Source: JADJVL01 sp039812765 (GTDB lineage Bacteria; Acidobacteriota; Holophagae; Holophagales; Holophagaceae). Taken from it: a DNA stretch of 64,000 nt. The translations under genes and the position numbers were made by a program. Positions 61,414 through 64,000 of the stretch are shown here, piece by piece. The notes under the pieces are model-generated. The model did no database searches. It saw only the letters and a list, made by a program, of their open reading frames with translations, and had not been told where the DNA came from. How positions within the stretch are numbered: position 1 is the stretch's first letter; each line of letters begins with the position of its first letter. The DNA lies in contig JBDIBF010000003.1 in the NCBI GenBank assembly GCA_039812765.1, positions 1-64,000 on the forward strand, written 5' to 3'.

Positions 61414-62748
61414 ATGCTGAAAAAGATCGCGATCTTTAAGGCCCTGGACATCGAAATCAAGAAACAACGGGGTCCCGCGGCGGTCAAGGAAGCGTATCGA
61501 GGGCACCACTCGCTCAAGGAAGAACTCTCCCAGCCCGGCATGACCATCATCGCCGAAGTCGCCGGCGGCAACCCGGAGCACGGCCAGGTGAGGGAAGCCT
61601 ACCGGGCAGGCACCCACGCCAAGAGCCTGGTGGAGAACGGCGCGAAGGCCCTCGCCATCGCCACCGACCGGTTCCTCTACTTCGGGGAGGACAAGCACCT
61701 CTCGGAGGCTCGCGCGGCGGTGAAGACGCCCCTCCTCCGTCGAGACTTCATCTTCGAGGAGTACCAGGTCGAGGAGAGCAAGATCCTCGGGGCCGACGCC
61801 ATCTTCCTGATGGCCGCCCTGCTCCCGGTGGACCGGATCCAGAGCCTCCAGAAGCTGGCCGCAGCCAAGGGCCTGGACGTGGTGGTGGAGGTCTCCAGCG
61901 AGGCGGACCTCAAGCGGGCCCTCGAAGCCGGGGCCGACATCATCTGCGTCACCGGCCGCGACCTCGACACGTGGAAGGCGGATTTCGATGCCGCCGTCGC
62001 CCTCCTCAAGAAGGTCCCGGTCAAGAAGTGCCTCCGCATGGTGGAGGCCGGGATCCAGAACCTTGCCCAGCTCAAGCAGCTCGAGGCCATGGGCGTCCAC
62101 GGCGCGATCATCGGCGACGCCCTGCTCCATGAGTTCTACCCCGGCAAGCGGCTCGCCCAGCTCCTCGCGGGCGTCGAACCGAGCCGCAAGCCGGCCAAGA
62201 AACCTTCCCAAGCACCCTCACGCGCTCCATCTGGAGTCGCGGAAACCAAGGGCGATTCGGGCGCGCGGCCAACTGCGCCGGCTGCGGGCGCCGCGAAATC
62301 GGCCAAAACCAGTGCAGCATCCACACCCCCAACCCCCGCCCGAAAGGGCCACAAGGAGCCATCCATGGTTCAAGACGCCATGTCGTCCAACGCGACCCCC
62401 GCCGCTTCCGCCCCCGCGCCGAAGAAGGCCGCCGCCAAGAAGAAGCCTGCCGCCAAGAAGCCCGCCGCCAAGAAGGCCGCCCCGAAGAAGGCCGCCAAGA
62501 AGGCGCCGAAGAAGGCCGCCGCCAAGAAGGCCGCCCCGAAGAAGGCCGCCAAGAAGGCCGCCCCGAAGAAGGCCGCCAAGAAGGCCGCGAAGAAGGCCGC
62601 GCCGAAGAAGGCCGCCAAGAAGGCCGCGCCGAAGAAGGCTGCCAAGAAGGCCGCGAAGAAGGCTGCGCCGAAGAAGGCCGCCAAGAAGGCCGCGCCGAAG
62701 AAGGCCGCCAAGAAGCCGGCCGCCAAGAAGGCCGCCAAGAAGAAGTAA
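61414..62748 (+). CDS. TrpC-like TIM barrel (inactive-looking) fused to a histone H1-like Lys/Ala tail
   Basis: A 444-residue protein. Residues 1-~253 align with indole-3-glycerol-phosphate synthase: TIIAEV (44-49), LLRRDFIFEEYQVEESKI, AIFLMAALL, VEVSSEADL, RDL, RMVEAGIQ and AIIGDAL. Catalytic positions are altered: the Lys53 equivalent is Ala50, the Lys110 equivalent is Arg110, Asn180 becomes Thr180, and Ser211 becomes Ala212; the Glu residues 48, 159 and 211 remain. A Ser/Pro/Ala linker (254-335) leads into a tail of PKKAAKKAA-type repeats, as in bacterial H1-like proteins. No trp genes are nearby. GGAG lies nine bases before the ATG. Function is unknown; DNA or RNA binding through the tail is likely. 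Confidence 0.8.
   Translation: MLKKIAIFKALDIEIKKQRGPAAVKEAYRGHHSLKEELSQPGMTIIAEVAGGNPEHGQVREAYRAGTHAKSLVENGAKALAIATDRFLYFGEDKHLSEARAAVKTPLLRRDFIFEEYQVEESKILGADAIFLMAALLPVDRIQSLQKLAAAKGLDVVVEVSSEADLKRALEAGADIICVTGRDLDTWKADFDAAVALLKKVPVKKCLRMVEAGIQNLAQLKQLEAMGVHGAIIGDALLHEFYPGKRLAQLLAGVEPSRKPAKKPSQAPSRAPSGVAETKGDSGARPTAPAAGAAKSAKTSAASTPPTPARKGHKEPSMVQDAMSSNATPAASAPAPKKAAAKKKPAAKKPAAKKAAPKKAAKKAPKKAAAKKAAPKKAAKKAAPKKAAKKAAKKAAPKKAAKKAAPKKAAKKAAKKAAPKKAAKKAAPKKAAKKPAAKKAAKKK
62365..62748 (+). CDS. Possible internal start: free-standing histone H1-like protein
   Basis: An in-frame ATG at 62365 is preceded by AAGGAG with six bases of spacing, one of the best Shine-Dalgarno sites in the window, inside the fusion gene. 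Translation from here gives 127 residues: a short Ser/Ala/Pro head and the complete Lys/Ala-rich tail, which matches the size and style of stand-alone bacterial H1-like proteins. It would be produced in addition to the fusion. Alternatively, the two were once separate genes whose stop was lost. Confidence 0.5.
   Translation: MVQDAMSSNATPAASAPAPKKAAAKKKPAAKKPAAKKAAPKKAAKKAPKKAAAKKAAPKKAAKKAAPKKAAKKAAKKAAPKKAAKKAAPKKAAKKAAKKAAPKKAAKKAAPKKAAKKPAAKKAAKKK
62419..62745 (+). repeat. Tandem Lys/Ala-coding repeats
   Basis: About 330 bp of imperfect repeats of GCCGCCAAGAAGGCCGC and CCGAAGAAG units, encoding alternating AAKK and APKK blocks. The array uses almost only AAG for Lys and GCC/GCG for Ala. 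Copy number is likely to vary between strains. Confidence 0.85.
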
Positions 62749-62785
62749 GCCCATTCAGGATCCAGGTTCCGTCTGACCCAGTCCC

Positions 62786-64000
62786 ATGCAGCTCATTGAT
62801 CGCGTTTCCGCCCTCGAGGTCCTGGACAGCCGTGGCAACCCCACGGTGCTCGCCCGGGTCCAGCTGACCGACGGCTCCACCGGGCAGGCACTGGTGCCCT
62901 CCGGAGCTTCCACCGGCAGCCGGGAAGCCCTCGAGAAGCGGGACGGCGACAAAGGACGCTACCTGGGGAAGGGCGTGCTCGGCGCGGTGCACGCCATCAA
63001 CACGGAGATCCAGGACGCCCTCCGGGGCATGGATCCCTTCCAGCAGGCGGAACTCGACGAACTCCTCTGTGATCTCGACGGCACGGAAAACAAGGAAGAA
63101 CTTGGCGCGAACGCGATCCTCGGGGTCTCAATGGCCCTGGCGGACGCGGCCTCCAAGGCATGCCGCCAGCCCCTGTACAGGTACCTGGGCGGGGCCTCTG
63201 CCCGCGTTCTTCCCGTTCCGATGATGAACATCCTCAACGGCGGCGCGCACGCCGACAACAACGTCGACATCCAGGAGTTCATGGTGCTGCCCGTCGGCGC
63301 CCCCAGCTTTTCCGAGGCCTTGCGTTGGGGCGTGGAGATCTACCACGCCCTCAAGGCCGTGCTGAAGGGGCGGAAGCTCTCCACCGGCGTGGGTGACGAG
63401 GGAGGCTTCGCGCCGAACCTGGGCAGCAACGAGGAGGCCCTGGAGCTCATCCAGGACGCGGTGAAGAAGGCCGGCTTCAAGCCCGGCAAGGACGTCTTGC
63501 TCGGCCTCGATTGCGCCGCCAGCGAGTTCAAGAAGGGCGCAGCCTATGAACTCGACGGCGCCAAGAAGACGCCGGCCCAGCTCGTCGACTACTACGACGG
63601 GCTGTGCGCCCGCCACCCCATCCTCACCATCGAGGACGGGTGCGCGGAGGACGACTGGAAGACCTGGAAGGCCCTCACGGACAGGCTGGGAAGCAGGATC
63701 CAGCTCGTGGGGGACGACCTCTTCGTCACCAACCCCGCGATCCTCCAGCGCGGGATCTCCGAAGGCGTCGCCAACGCCATCCTGATCAAGCTGAACCAGA
63801 TCGGCACCGTCACCGAGACGCTGAAGGCGGTGGACCTGGCCCACAAGGCCGGCTACCGCGCCATCATCAGCCACCGCAGCGGCGAGACCGAGGACGCGTT
63901 CATCGCGGACCTCGCCGTCGCCACGGGGGCGGGCCAGATCAAGACCGGCGCGCCAGCCCGCACGGACCGCGTCGCCAAATACAATCGACTGCTCCAGATC
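62786..64000 (+). CDS. eno: Enolase (3' end beyond the window)
   Basis: Glycolytic 2-phosphoglycerate dehydratase; 405 residues are present and the C-terminus is cut off. It starts MQLIDRVSALEVLDSRGNPT and shows the conserved GASTGSREA loop, NGGAHADNNVDIQEFM, GDEGGFAPNL, TIEDGCAEDDW (a Glu metal ligand; the usual Leu is Cys), LVGDDLFVTNP, ILIKLNQIGT with the catalytic Lys, SHRSGETED and KTGAPARTDR (usually GSLSRSDR). The start is 37 bp after the fusion gene. Confidence 0.97.
   Translation, partial: MQLIDRVSALEVLDSRGNPTVLARVQLTDGSTGQALVPSGASTGSREALEKRDGDKGRYLGKGVLGAVHAINTEIQDALRGMDPFQQAELDELLCDLDGTENKEELGANAILGVSMALADAASKACRQPLYRYLGGASARVLPVPMMNILNGGAHADNNVDIQEFMVLPVGAPSFSEALRWGVEIYHALKAVLKGRKLSTGVGDEGGFAPNLGSNEEALELIQDAVKKAGFKPGKDVLLGLDCAASEFKKGAAYELDGAKKTPAQLVDYYDGLCARHPILTIEDGCAEDDWKTWKALTDRLGSRIQLVGDDLFVTNPAILQRGISEGVANAILIKLNQIGTVTETLKAVDLAHKAGYRAIISHRSGETEDAFIADLAVATGAGQIKTGAPARTDRVAKYNRLLQI

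Noticed and set aside
62419..62745. Lys/Ala repeat array as a CRISPR or non-coding satellite
   Set aside because: The frame is open throughout, units are short and unspaced, and codon structure is preserved; it encodes an H1-like tail.
1..64000. tRNA, rRNA, insertion sequence or prophage genes
   Set aside because: Gaps are short and none shows a cloverleaf, rRNA segment, transposase or integrase; I cannot exclude a small RNA in the 3934-4246 or 61202-61413 gaps.

Overview
The window is GC-rich, gene-dense bacterial chromosome around the dnaA gene. Gene content and protein style suggest an Acidobacteriota member, probably class Holophagae (Geothrix/Holophaga/Mesoterricola-like). The clues are the dnaA-dnaN-gyrB-gyrA block, many lipoproteins and Ser/Thr kinases, and a GyrB with the long insertion typical of Gram-negatives. 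This placement is inference; no rRNA or tRNA gene is present to test it. No phage, insertion sequence or CRISPR array was seen.

Layout. 0-4 kb: two tandem KimA-type potassium importers (minus strand). 4.2-6.3 kb: a three-gene RiPP cluster of the bufferin/HvfABC type, with a secreted Cys-Gly-rich precursor, an MNIO (DUF692) maturase and a DUF2063 partner; a perfect hairpin separates precursor from maturases. 6.3-8.1 kb: lipA, a PilZ-like protein and a small DMT-type transporter. 8.2-12.6 kb: an overlapping molybdenum hydroxylase operon (xanthine dehydrogenase family, three subunits plus XdhC). 12.6-21.3 kb, all minus strand: a four-cluster ferredoxin paired with an inactive-looking Asd homologue, a membrane protein with a propeller-like domain, purB, and a 1339-residue sensor fusing a two-component-style propeller to a Ser/Thr kinase. 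21.4-24.3 kb: glyA, a propeller lipoprotein and a gamma-glutamylcyclotransferase-like gene.

24.3-38.2 kb is the replication-origin neighbourhood. gyrA, gyrB, dnaN and dnaA read leftward; rpmH, rnpA, yidC, khpB/jag, mnmE and gatB read rightward. A single perfect DnaA box lies between dnaN and dnaA, and three parS-like 16-mers (26.95, 35.74 and 43.61 kb) bracket dnaA, so the partition centromere probably lies here.

38-49 kb: a Cys/Met-metabolism PLP enzyme followed by a ThiS-like sulfur carrier, a secreted lipoprotein, ribD-ftsY, lon, nrdR, and a two-receiver diguanylate cyclase. 48.5-56.4 kb: a lipoprotein/OsmC pair, a TPR/SHOCT protein with a phospholipase D-type enzyme, a long bidirectional terminator, an ACE-like M2 peptidase, an uncharacterised helical-repeat protein and a HisA-like protein lacking a catalytic Asp. 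56.4-64 kb: rnc with a membrane Ser/Thr kinase, a divergent DUF4388-like/TPR protein, upp, a TrpC-like protein that has lost key catalytic residues and carries a histone H1-like Lys/Ala tail, and the 5' part of eno.

The items most worth pursuing are the TrpC-like/H1-tail fusion with its internal Shine-Dalgarno start, the bufferin-like operon with a variant core motif, the propeller-kinase sensor and the parS cluster.
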